From positions 50,330 through 114,329 of the forward strand of contig VTPC01000911.1 in the NCBI GenBank assembly GCA_011009095.1: DNA of 64,000 nt, given 5' to 3'. Origin of the DNA: Ignelater luminosus. Its lineage: Eukaryota > Arthropoda > Insecta > Coleoptera > Elateridae. Below the pieces are notes generated by a model. The model saw only the letters and a program-made list of their open reading frames with translations, was not told the DNA's origin and ran no database searches. Positions 22,984-33,775 of the stretch are shown here, one piece after another; position 1 is the first letter of the stretch; every line of letters begins with the position of its first letter. A program made the position numbers and the translations under genes.

Positions 22984-24220
22984 CAGGATCGCTAAAAACT
23001 ATGGAAACACGCTACCCCCGCAGAAACGGTAAGAAATAGACAAATAAAATTTAAAGAGCATAAAGTAGGTATTTTTTGCCATGCTTTGCGAAGGTAATTA
23101 AAAATAAATCTTCATTTGTTTTTTCGTACGGCCGCCATATTGAATTTTTTCAAGCGGAACACCCGGTATATGACCCCATATTTGGATAGAGATTTCCAAG
23201 ACAAATTCAATGATATAAGGGTTGCTATACTTATCTTGAAAGGTTTTGGAGATATTCGCTATTCTTTTGTCAGGGGTTGTCCTATTAAAAAGTATGGAAA
23301 CACGCTACTCCTGCAAAAGCGGTAAGAGATAGACAAATGGAATTTGGATATATAAAAGTGGGCATTGTTTGTCATGTTTTGCAAAGAGAGTTAAGATCAA
23401 ATCTTTAGTTGTTTTTTCCGTACTACCGCCATCTTGAATTTCTTTAAATTGATCACCCTGTATATGATCCCATATCTCGATAGGGATTTGAAAGGCGAAT
23501 TCATTAATATAAGGGTTGCTTTACTTATCTTGAAAGGTTTTGGAGATAATCGCTATTCTTTTGTCAAGGATTTCTTAACTTCAAGGACGGATTCGTAATG
23601 CAAGTAGTTCCCCCCGATTGTTTGCAAAATTCCTTACGAACATTTCAAAAGAGATTGTTTCATTGCCACGAAGTTTACGCAGCGCATTTTAAACACTTCT
23701 TATAAAATTATATTGTGTTTTTGTTATTATCAATTCGTCACTATTTGGTCTTATTCCACCTTTTTAGTTTGTTCTAGAATGGATCTATTATTTTAAATAA
23801 GTAGACTAAGGGCAAATTTTTTACGGTTTTCTTTTACTTAAATTACTTATAAAATAATCGCACATTATTTTTTTAGTTCCCTTGCCTTTGCTGTTTCACG
23901 GGTAACTCGATTTTGATAGAAATTAATAGTGAAATCCTTGACAAAAGAATAGCAGTTATCTCCAAAACCTTTCAAGGTAAGTATAGCAAAATTATTGAAT
24001 TTGCCTTTAAAATTCCTATTGAGAATATGAGGTCATATATAGGGTGATCCATTTAAAGAAATTCAAGATGGCGGCCGTACGAAAAAACAATTGAAGATTT
24101 GTTTTTAATTACCTTCGCAAAACATGGCAAAAAATACCTACTTTAAGCTCTCCAAATTTCATTTGTCTATCTCACCGTTTCTGCGGGAGTAGCGTGTTTC
24201 CATACTTTTTAGCGACCCTG
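22984..24220. mobile_element. Foldback-like element with a tandemly duplicated left arm
   Basis: Three copies of a roughly 295-bp unit occur: 22984 to about 23277 and 23278-23580 head to tail, and 23931-24220 inverted. Each carries AGTATGGAAACACGCTAC (or a close variant), a GGAGTAGCG-type start with its inverse, ATCTTGAATTTCTTTAAA-like sequence, and CTTGAAAGGTTTTGGAGATA. The outer ends are CAGGATCGCTAAAAA and TTTTTAGCGACCCTG. TA follows the right end; the left has TG, perhaps a decayed TA. The 350-bp spacer 23581-23930 is AT-rich and non-coding. Confidence 0.85.
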
Positions 24221-24222
24221 TA

Positions 24223-26831
24223 TATCAAAACAAGACGTTAAGTTTAACATTTTGCAGCAAATAATTTAATAATTCTGAAATCCCATAATGTCCCATAACT
24301 ATTACTGTAAACAACAAAGAATGAAGAACAAGAAAATTCTAAATAGAAATGCTGCAAATTTTCCAGTAAGTAAATTGAATATCGATACTCATTCTCGAAA
24401 TGTTTATATGTCTGTGTTATTGTCCCTTTATATTATGTATGCATATGCATTTTTGCATGCATAATTAATAACAAGTTAATATGCACAAGAGTGTTATTGT
24501 CGCTTTTAATCGTATTTCTTTTTGTAAGTGCCTTAATGTACTTCCGCCAAAACACAGCTGAAAATTCTATTATTATCCATAAATATTAAGTTGATGAATT
24601 ATAATTTCTTCCGATGTAATTAAATGTTAATATGACAGCAAACATATACACTTAATTAAGAAAATAAGCAGCCTGCTTCCGCTTTTCAAACCAAAAACTA
24701 TTTAATTTCCAGGTTTAATAAAACGTATATCAATTGATGTAATAAATTTAAGAACTGTAGACAGTTTTAGTGTGGTTTTAAAAAAATTAAAGCAATTTTA
24801 AACATTTTTCCTCGTGTTTTAATGAGAACGTTTTAATGGATTTTCTTAATTCCATTTTTTTTTAATTTGGCTGTTTCTAACGAAATAGAAGTTGATATCT
24901 TAATAAAGTAATGCTGGAATTATTTACAAGTTATTGAATGACACTACAATATTATTTTAGAAAATTAAATCGAAGTTAATTAAAAATGTTTTGTGTTATT
25001 AGAAATATAATTTGAACAGATGTTGTAGTTCAGAATTTTAATTGCTTGTTGATTTGAACGTTCACCTACCATACGCCCTTGCACATTTTCATTAGATGAG
25101 AAAATTGCAGTTCTGTTAGTAGGATAGTCAGTCACTTTAATTATTATATTCATCATACTTACTTCAAGTAATAAATCTATTAAAATGCATTTATTAATAA
25201 TAATTATTCACGATTGTAACATCGTGTTTTATTTAAAAACTCTCACTTTTGTGCACTTGCTTTGTTTACAAGAGACGTGCCCCTCTGGCAAGGTAATAAC
25301 GATTTGTTGTGGTTCTTCGTCAGGTGTTTGTCGTGATTATTCTCTTCTATCGTGATCCTAATTGTTACTTTCTTGAAGTAACCTAAATTACTAACAATAA
25401 GTATTTGCAATTCATTATTGTGCGTTTTATAATATTCCAAGCAAATTAAAAGGCACGATCGTAATGAAAGTAGTTCAAAATCAATCTTGTTTATTTGTTG
25501 TCTTAACTTGACACCAAAAGTTCATTCGAAGCCTAGAATAAAAAAATTATTAGCGGATTCTCGTAAATTACAGGTTATTTACAAATAGATGCCATTTACC
25601 TTACTCTGATGAATTCCAATAAAGGTGATATCATAGCGTGTTAATGTAGCATTTACATCATCCAAGTAAATTAGAATTTATTCTGTTTGTTTCTACGTTA
25701 ATTAATTAATCAAAACCTTGTTATTTCAGGATTTAATTAGAAAAAGGGAATCACTACTTATTCATTCGTTTTGAAAAGCTGAAAGTAATATAAAAGGGAA
25801 AAGTAAAGGTCTATGGGTATACAATACGACGGGGGCAGATTAAATATTTTTGAATATTTCAAAACTAACGTAAGATATTGGAATAGAATTTCTAGGAACA
25901 TTGTTTATAGAGAGTCTATCATTTAATAAATTTTTTGCTAGAAGAAGAGCCAAAGACAAAATCGGAGGTGAAGGAGGATGCACTTTTTAAAATTAAGAAA
26001 ATAGGCAGCGGTCAGTGTGTGGAGCTTTGTTTATTTTCTTGCCCTTGATTTCTTCTCATCTTCGATCTATTTTTGTCATGTCAAGCTTCTGTATGTTTCG
26101 GAGAGCCTTTTTTGGTCAACCTTTGCTAACAATTACTTCTGGAGGTTAAAATGAAATCTTTGATCTACCTTTGTCATGTCAAGATAACTTTTTCCTATGT
26201 TTTTTTCTTCGCTTGCCATCTAATAACCCTCAGGTTTTTGGATTGAATTCTGCCATTTTGAGAGTGATAGAAAATGGTGTAGAAGAAACATTAACAGGAA
26301 GGTTTGGTAGAAGTGTTATTTATGGGGATATTGGATTTTTTTGCCAAATTCCAGTTGACTTATGGTCATTCTCATGTTAGCTGCATTTACAGAATTTTTC
26401 TCAGATAACAATGCTCTTTGCCATATCATTTTGCATAACCATATGCTTAATGTATTTTCATAATACAAGTCTAAAGTTGCAAATCTTGATGGGGACAGCG
26501 AACTGGCAACCAAAGCATTATCTGTTGTTGATATGGATGAGTTATCCATCTAATAATAATTTTTTGCTCGAGAAAACTCAACAGATTTAAAACTCCTATT
26601 TCTGTCGTTTCAAGTTCTCTTGAAAAAAATTAACATATACGAAGTACTTGATGCTTCCCCTTTTCAGTTGTTTGCAGGGCAACTGCTTTAGGAACTCTGA
26701 AGTTGTTCTTCAGCCAAGCATGAAAATATTGGTAAGGATGAGATAAGAAATATAATTAATTTTGTGGAAATTGCTGTTCCAGTATTTATCTACGTCACTA
26801 AGAAAAACCACGGAAAGCTGAAGTGAGAAAA
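24223..26831. other. Non-coding stretch; one short imperfect duplication
   Basis: No gene recognised. Two related segments, GATCTATTTTTGTCATGTCAAG near 26066 and GATCTACCTTTGTCATGTCAAG near 26161, lie about 95 bp apart in the same orientation. The minus-strand open frame 26316-26549 (77 codons) has no known motif. Confidence 0.4.
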
Positions 26832-26905
26832 GCCAATACGAGGAATCTAATTTCAGACCTGAATGTGAACCTGGAGTCTTACCGCTCAACCACGTTGGCT
26901 GGCTC
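26832..26905 (-). mobile_element. Possible tRNA-derived SINE head
   Basis: On the minus strand the segment reads GCCAGCCAACGTGGTTGAGC and then GGTAAGACTCC. TGGTTGAGCGG fits the RNA polymerase III A box (TGGYNNAGYGG) exactly, in a context like that of tRNA genes. The B-box position has only a poor match (AGATTCCTC). It may be the tRNA-related head of an old SINE. No tail or target duplication was found. Confidence 0.35.
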
Positions 26906-29900
26906 AGTCTAGAATTTTTGGAGACGGGCTGATTTAATTGACAGCGCAGTTACTACTACCATCACTGTTGTCGAATCGAAGATCGGAAACCGTTGTAGAC
27001 TACATGCCTCTTCAGTCACAGGAAACTTGACTTTTGGAGTCACGTCGTTTCAATTGAAATGGTGGTTAGCGTGGAGCGGTCGATCACCTGAGATTTCCGA
27101 CGTTGGTATAGTTTAAGTGGTGATGGAGACGAGAAAATGCCGTTTACGACAGGTTTTGTGCAATGGAAGACGAAGATATGGATAGACGACCAACACCACC
27201 TTTCCGGAAAGGCCCTAGAAATTTGTACCTTAGGCGTTGCGATCTTGGAGGCATTACGCGCCAGAGTATCAGGTCCATTTCTTGCGTATAAAAAGGTTCA
27301 CATGACAATCTAAAAATATAACATGCAGAAGTTTAATTAAGCAATAAGCATGTTGTAATATGAGTAGTTTCATGAATGTATTTGAGCAGCGTGCCCTTGA
27401 TGTGAACTGTAAGTTTGTAATGAAATCTTTTAGTTTTGGTGTCTGGTCGTGTCTTGGTAAATGAGGAGTGTTTGAGCAACGCCCTTGAAGATGCGTACTT
27501 TGCACTTTCGAGTTTAAATCAACCATTGAAAATAAAGGCATGTTGAGGTTATTAACGTTACCAACGCAATGTAACAAACGTCTCCACACGCGTGCACCGA
27601 GTAGTTGGAGTTCGGAAACGACTGGCAGAATGAGAAGGTGATAGTGAGGATGGAATGGAATTTTGGGCCCCCTTACCTAGTAATCCAGTGCTCTAGGAGA
27701 CGTTCAGTAAGAAAGACATCAGGAAAGCAGGATGTGGACGTCCGTCGAGCAAGAATGGCATGTCTGCAGATCGAGTCTCTCCGTTGGCTACGAAGCAGCA
27801 ATTTCAAATTCGATATTTGGTTGTGCCTCACCACCTTATTCTATCCTTTCTTCTAACATGTTGGAAATTCTTCGAAATATTTCTATAACATAACAAACAA
27901 TATTGTAGAAACAGATTTTGATAATAGGCTGGCATTATTGCACCGGCAATTCTGTTCTAGACACACTTTGATTGCAAGGTAACTGATATATTAATTACGT
28001 GCAGATTAAAGCCGTTGTTTGTTGTGAACCGCATGCACAATCTTACTAACAGTTTGCAGTTCCTTTTATCATCGTATATTATTTTTGAATTTTAACTTTA
28101 ACATCTAATAAGAATGGTCCTAAAAAGTATCCTTGTGGAACACCACTCTTTATTGTCTCAACGCAATTGATCAAATATACTTTTTTACATTAAATGATCT
28201 CAGCTGTTCAGTAGATATTTACATTACACGACTTTATTATTCGGGATGCTTTCAAGATATTCGACATTTGAACTGATCTTGTCAGGTGTCTTGGCTATGA
28301 CAAGTAAATATTTCTGTTATCTAAAAATTTAGTCTGCCCCAAATACAATAAAGATTTTATTAGTTAAAACAGTCACAATAATCTAATAATAGTAAAATGT
28401 TCATCATCGAAGTGAATTTAGCATTCGTTATTAGATGCAACACTGATTCATCCAAAAGTTAAGTTAGTCATCAACGAATGCTGCGATTTTCAGGATAAAA
28501 TAGAAAAACAAAAACCAATACTACTGAATATTTTTGTATTGAATAAGTTCTTCCATAAACCTACCATTTTTTAAAATATTAAGTTATAAGATTAAGTTCC
28601 ACAACGTAAATATTTCTTTTCCCAACAATTCCTATATAACAATTCATTAAAGTGGGCGTAACTCGATTTATAAATGCGATAACGCGGAATTTTATTATTT
28701 AATAATGAAACATTGCACCATTGCGACAAACAGTACGAATAAAAGATGAAAACGTTTCAATCCCATATACCGAAACATTGCGGTCAAGTCTATGTTGCTA
28801 TTTGGTGGGCACCAGGTGGAATGCTATGAAAACTGTCTGATACGAAAGTCCTTCAATTTTTTATAAACTTCTACGTGTTCAACTATCGCTTGAATTTTAC
28901 ATAACCCACCAGTTTTAAATCGTTACAAATTTCAGGTTCAAATACCAACGTGAAAAGTTAATTAATCTTTTTGGTTGGTTTAAGTTTTCACAATATCATA
29001 ATATATTCTTCTTAATATTCAGCACAAGGAGTACACCATACATTACAATGAAAGATGTGTTTAAACCAAGTGACAGTACTAAAAATCGTTTGTTTACAAA
29101 ATTTCACGTGGCGCTGAATTTTTTATTCCTGTAAATAATGGTTGTTGTTTTGTAAACGAGTTTCAGCGTTCAGTATACAAAAGGGATTTTTACATAAATA
29201 ATGTCCCGTTAATTGTGTTAGTTTTTTACATGCCAGGTGCATTAGTTCCACTTTTCGGGTTTCTTTTTATACATTTAACCGAAAATGAACGTTTGCCAAC
29301 GCCCTGCGGTTCAACAGCACACGATTCCGAGTGCCAAATAAAATTGCAACTTTGTGCAGATTTTTACTCGTTGAAATTGAATTTGTGGAAAAATGCGTAA
29401 TACCAAGTTATTTACATGTATAAATTACATTTGAAATTGTTTTCTGTTAATTTTTCTTCCGATATACCCTTGATGTTATTACCACACACGTACGGTGTAA
29501 ACAACCTTGTTTATTTGCAATCCTTTCCGTTCGTCAGGCAACGAACTGCAAACAGTATCCATTCCTAAATTTCCTGTTGGTTTTTTTTCTCTAAAAATGA
29601 AAACAAAGTAGGCGTAAGAGGAAAATTCCTGTTTTCTTATCATTGCCGGATATCTTCCCTTTGAATTTGCTTAAATGAAATTTCCTGGGATGTAGGAACC
29701 AAATACGAAATGGCGACGTCATAAAACCTTGATTTCACAGGAGCGGAGCTCTTGGGTGTTTAATGATGTGTGCACTGAGGAATTCGAGAGTGAGAGTGAG
29801 AGTGTGACTGTATACAGTTGTGCACCAATTGGTGTTCCTGGCATGCTGCCATGGGATGGAAAAGTTGTAGAGAAGCTTGCTAGAATTTACACAAATCTCA

Positions 29901-31157
29901 TTAAGGTTTTGCTGGAAGAGAAATATATTTGGAAATTCAACCTCGATCAAATATGGATATTTAATGTTTGTTGATTTAAAGAACTTGAGTAGATAGAATG
30001 TTGTCGATTCGCAGCAATAAAATTTAGAAAATTTCCGGGCTTCACCCAAGAAAATATTTTAGTAGAGATTTACTGAATGTAAAAAATCGGCCAAGTTGAA
30101 GGACTGTTGGAAGTTTATTGGTCTTTTTGAGCCAATAATGTTTAAGAAATATTACATAGTAGGAATTTCAAGTTTAAAATAGTTTTTAGGACGTCCTAGC
30201 AGGATTTAATATTTCGATGAGTTATTTTCCTCAAATTGTTAGGTTAAAACCAGAGACATTCCAAAGTGTAATACATCACCAGATAGAGAATTTCGTTACT
30301 TTCAGAATATCCAATATCGCGTTTAAAAGATAAAAGTTAACTGTTGTATCTTTAAAAGCAAAGGAATAAAATTACAACCTTCATGTTAAATCCATCTGCT
30401 CGAAATAGTCAATCGATGATCGAAGAGAAGTTATCCTTTCGGCACCTAGCAGTTTGCTTGGAATTGCGAATCAACGGTGATAATCATCATCTTCATTTCT
30501 TATGAGTGCTGTAAGACAAACAATAGACTAATTTCAAAATAATTTCCATAAGAAACGACTCATTTTAGAAATATTCTAAATGCATCTCGAGAAAAAACAA
30601 AAGCGAAACTCTTTCATAAACGTAAAACATCTCCGCTCTGAGGTTTTACAAGAAAATACTTATAAAAAGAAAATTCTTTTTAGTTTCATCATATTTTCAA
30701 TGCAGATTTACTGAGAGATCTTCAGACACTTACTTCCAAAGCCACTTTCGAATTGATGGTAAGATCTAGTGATTAGTGGTTCTCGCTCTTTTCCAAAAGA
30801 AAAGGGAAGGTACAAAAGTATGAAAATATTTCAAAAATTCAATTTCTCAGATAGTAATTTTTAGATTTGGAACTGTTCTATTTCCGTTCACAATAGGAAC
30901 GGAAAGGCAAGCGAGATACTACCAAAATTGAGTATTTTGGTCTTTCGTGGTTTTTTTGTCCCAGATTTGCCGATTTGTACACCTCTCCCTCAATAGATAG
31001 AGGAATACAGCTTGGAAAGAATTGGAAGATTCTTGACTCTTGTTAAGGGCTATTGAGTTGAGCTCAATTCGTAGGCTTACTTTTGAAATTGATGGGGGGA
31101 AAGGCATCGAAACATCGGTTGATACGCTTATTGCCATAGTGATCTTGTATAATATAT
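26906..31157. other. Non-coding stretch, nothing firmly recognised
   Basis: About 27000-27850 is less AT-rich and has open frames on both strands (27269-27589 minus, 27605-27856 plus), but neither shows a family motif. A short GAGAGT repeat is at about 29786-29803. The rest is AT-rich with chance frames only. Confidence 0.4.
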
Positions 31158-31900
31158 ACAGCGTCTTACAAAAGCAATTGTGTCAAATTGGAAAATTGAT
31201 AGAAATCTTGACAATTTCCCAAATGGCTGAGATTCTATGCCTTTATGGATTGAACTCTTCTTGACTGTAAAGTACAGATTTTATTCGATGTGCCTTTGTT
31301 CTCCCCCCTTCTTCTTTAAATTTAAAGTTGTACTTCGGAAGGAATTTAGGGACATTTTCTGTGCAGTTATTTATAAGAGATGAAGGAAGGGGTATTCAGG
31401 TGTCAATAATTGGCATTGCATTCTGTTGCAACTCTTGCAGACTTTTAGGCCGAATGATGTAAGCTTCCGATTTTAGATTCCCCACAAAAAATAAAAGCAA
31501 AGGACTTAGATTAAAAATGTAGCTAGCCGCTCGACGCAACCATTTTCAGTCAATCTGACGCCTTGTTGAAAAATTAATTCGTTTTCTAAAAGGTTATCAT
31601 TTTTCAAAATTGATAACTATAGGGCAAATGTGGTTTTTTTATAAATATAAACATCTTTTGAGAGTTGTTGCTTTTTTTGAAAATTTAAAAAACCTGACGT
31701 TTTAAGTTTTCATTGAAACATCATCTCGATGGCCTAAAACCTATAAAGAAAAACTGGTGGCATTTCAATTGAATTCAGTTATGTTTCATCGAAAATTAAA
31801 TCGATTTCTGCCATGGTAAGGTGAACTTCAAACCGGATTTCGGTTTTGGCTTTTGCAATCTCCTTTGGATTTTACAGTACTCACTATGCAATGGGACAAG
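31158..31900 (-). mobile_element. Relic of a third DD41D-like transposon
   Basis: On the minus strand around 31430-31570 the frames give FQQG, then ERLATFLI and LSPLLLFFVGNLKSEAYI followed by SLQELQQNA. This matches, in order and spacing, the QQDGAP, SPDLxPLDFFLWGxLKSKVY and tIxeLkxxI segments of DUF4817-type transposases such as those at 9742-10826 and 19250-20243. A terminus-like TACAGCGTCTTACAAAAGC lies at about 31158. The upstream (N-terminal) part toward 31900 is too degraded to read and the right end was not found, so the far boundary is a guess. Confidence 0.6.
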
Positions 31901-32273
31901 GATAATAGTTATTTACGTACCAAGGGAGGAAAGTAAATTGTTGCAGTCTAGCCTGTAATATTACTTACTCCCATGGGACCATGGGACGTACAACATTTTT
32001 TCGCTGGTAAACTAAATTTTTCTAACACCTTATTCGAAAGTGGCTTTTCTTTATTCATTTTGCTATGGAAACTAGATTTTACTTGACTAGTTAGGAAAGT
32101 ACTTTACCGTACTAGTCAGGTAAAGTACTTTCATGACTCGAAAAAAATAAGTACAAACATTTATTCTTCTTCTGGAGGTGTACATGAAAACTCTTTACTG
32201 TCACTTTCACTAATTCTTAAGAAATAAAAAACCAAAATTGCGAATAATAATTACGCAAAGCCAACGCAAGATG

Positions 32274-32860
32274 AGTTGATTGTGATACAAAGTACCGGCA
32301 CCAAACAAAAGACGATCACAAATTGAGCTCAATAACGATTTTCTCTCGGCTAGAGGCGCTGTTGATCTACGTTAAATTTGACAAGTTCAAACGTCTGTTG
32401 ATAAATTTGAGGTTATTAAAATTTAAATTTTAGACAAAAGTAATGATTAATGCCTTGTTGCGTATTCTTTATTCTTTGCAAAGTTTATATGAGCAAGTGT
32501 ATATTTTCTATTACCTGGCCGTCATCTTCATCACTTTCACAATTATTTTTTTATAAATTGCTGTAAAACAGATTTTGTATGGTTGCGCAATAGTTTCTGA
32601 ATAAATCGAGTTAACCCAAATAACTATATCATATAATTTGTATGATCAGATCAGAAATACTAGTTAAGTTTCCGAAAACGCATTATTTATTACTTTTTTC
32701 TTAAAATTTAAATTTTAATAACCTCAAACTTATAAACTGACGTTTAAACTTGTCAAATTTAACGTAGATCAACAGCGCCTCTAGCCGAGAGAAAATCGTT
32801 ATTGAGCTCAATTTGCGATCGTTTTTTGTTTGGTGTCGGTATTCTGTATCAGAATCAACT
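32274..32860. repeat. Inner foldback with about 160-bp arms
   Basis: Left arm 32274-32432 and right arm 32701-32860 are inverted copies. They share CTCGGCTAGAGGCGCTGTTG, ATTGAGCTCAATAACGATTT and AAATTTAAATTTTA in reverse complement with few differences. The loop of about 270 bp is AT-rich. The arms are far more alike than the outer arms of the surrounding composite, suggesting a more recent insertion or conversion between the arms. Confidence 0.85.
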
Positions 32861-33149
32861 GGTTTTGTTTTTCTATATTTACAATTTGGTTTTAATCACT
32901 ATGGATACAGATACAGACAACATGATTTTTGCAAAAAAAAATTCAAACGGTTTTTAATTATTCGTGATTTCCGATTGTTTCAAGTTTTTTTACATCAAAT
33001 ATGTAAATGCAAAAAGCGTTCACAATTAAACACTGTCCAACTTTATTTACATATTATTTATGAAATGCATTTTATTATTAATTTTTAATACAAATTTAAA
33101 GTGCTGCCATGCAAATACTGAAATTTGACAGTTTCAACAAACGAAGAAT

Positions 33150-33214
33150 TTGGTTGTTTGGTTACAGATATTGACTTCTAATCAAGAGATTCGGGTTCGA
33201 CTCCTGCTGCCGAT
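33150..33214 (+). other. tRNA-Arg(UCU)-like sequence
   Basis: The segment contains an A-box-like TGGTTGTTTGG, an anticodon arm TTGACTTCTAATCAA with a seven-base loop CTTCTAA giving anticodon UCU, and a perfect T-arm core GGTTCGACTCC. The bases where the 5' acceptor strand should lie do not pair with the 3' side (CTGCCGA), so it is not a functional tRNA gene. It is probably tRNA-derived sequence inside a mobile element. Confidence 0.7.
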
Positions 33215-33328
33215 TAGTAATTTTTTTTTGACATCTCCTTTTTGTAATAATTAACTAGAATAATTATTAAGTTTATAAAAAAAACTTAATAATTTAAAAA
33301 TTAAAGAAAAAACTAAAACCGTCACAAG

Positions 33329-33398
33329 GTGTCCAACAGTGGGGATCGAACGCAGGATCTCTAGATTAGAAGTCAGACGCTGCATCCACATGACCGCA
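33329..33398 (-). other. Second tRNA-Arg(UCU)-like sequence, inverted
   Basis: On the minus strand GCGTCTGACTTCTAATC is followed by a B-box GTTCGATCCCC. The anticodon loop again gives UCU. It faces the 33150-33214 copy tail to tail across about 115 bp of AT-rich sequence. The acceptor stem is again not convincing. Confidence 0.7.
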
Positions 33399-33775
33399 TT
33401 ATTACATTCCTAAAATTTGCCAATTATGATAATTTTTAAAGTGCAGGACCTTACATTTAAAAATTAATAATAAAATGTAATTTATTAAGAATATATAAAT
33501 AAACTTACGTATTTGCCGTAAAATCAACTGGGGAGATAATAAAAGCATAATTTGGTATACCTATAGGTACAATATCTGTACCAGACACCACCCTGTACGT
33601 GATTACGGCATCGAAAAAAACCGATGTTAGAAAAAATATTGTACGTAACATGTCAGTAAAGTGTCATTACTGGACTTGCAGACTTCCAAGACGAGCCGAA
33701 GGCGAGTCTTGAAACCTAGCTGCTCGTCCAGTAAAGTATCACTTTCCTGACTAGTTACATAAACTATTATTTTCA

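Larger units (their letters stand above)
32075..33775. mobile_element. Composite inverted-repeat element with nested palindromes
   Basis: The outer arms are inverted: CTTGACTAGTTAGGAAAGTA near 32083 and CACTTTCCTGACTAGTTACA near 33750. The left arm includes two tandem versions of TAGTYAGGWAAAGTACTTT. The right arm includes an imperfect hairpin around AAGACGAGCCGAAGGCGAG at about 33692. Inside lie a foldback (32274-32860) and a palindrome carrying two tRNA-like sequences (33150-33398). No coding sequence is evident. It may be one large non-autonomous transposon or several layered insertions; the family is not recognised and exact ends are unproven. Confidence 0.5.

Noticed and set aside
26316-26549. 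77-codon minus-strand frame considered as a mitochondrial or metabolic enzyme fragment
   Set aside because: No motif could be matched in order; similarity was not above chance.
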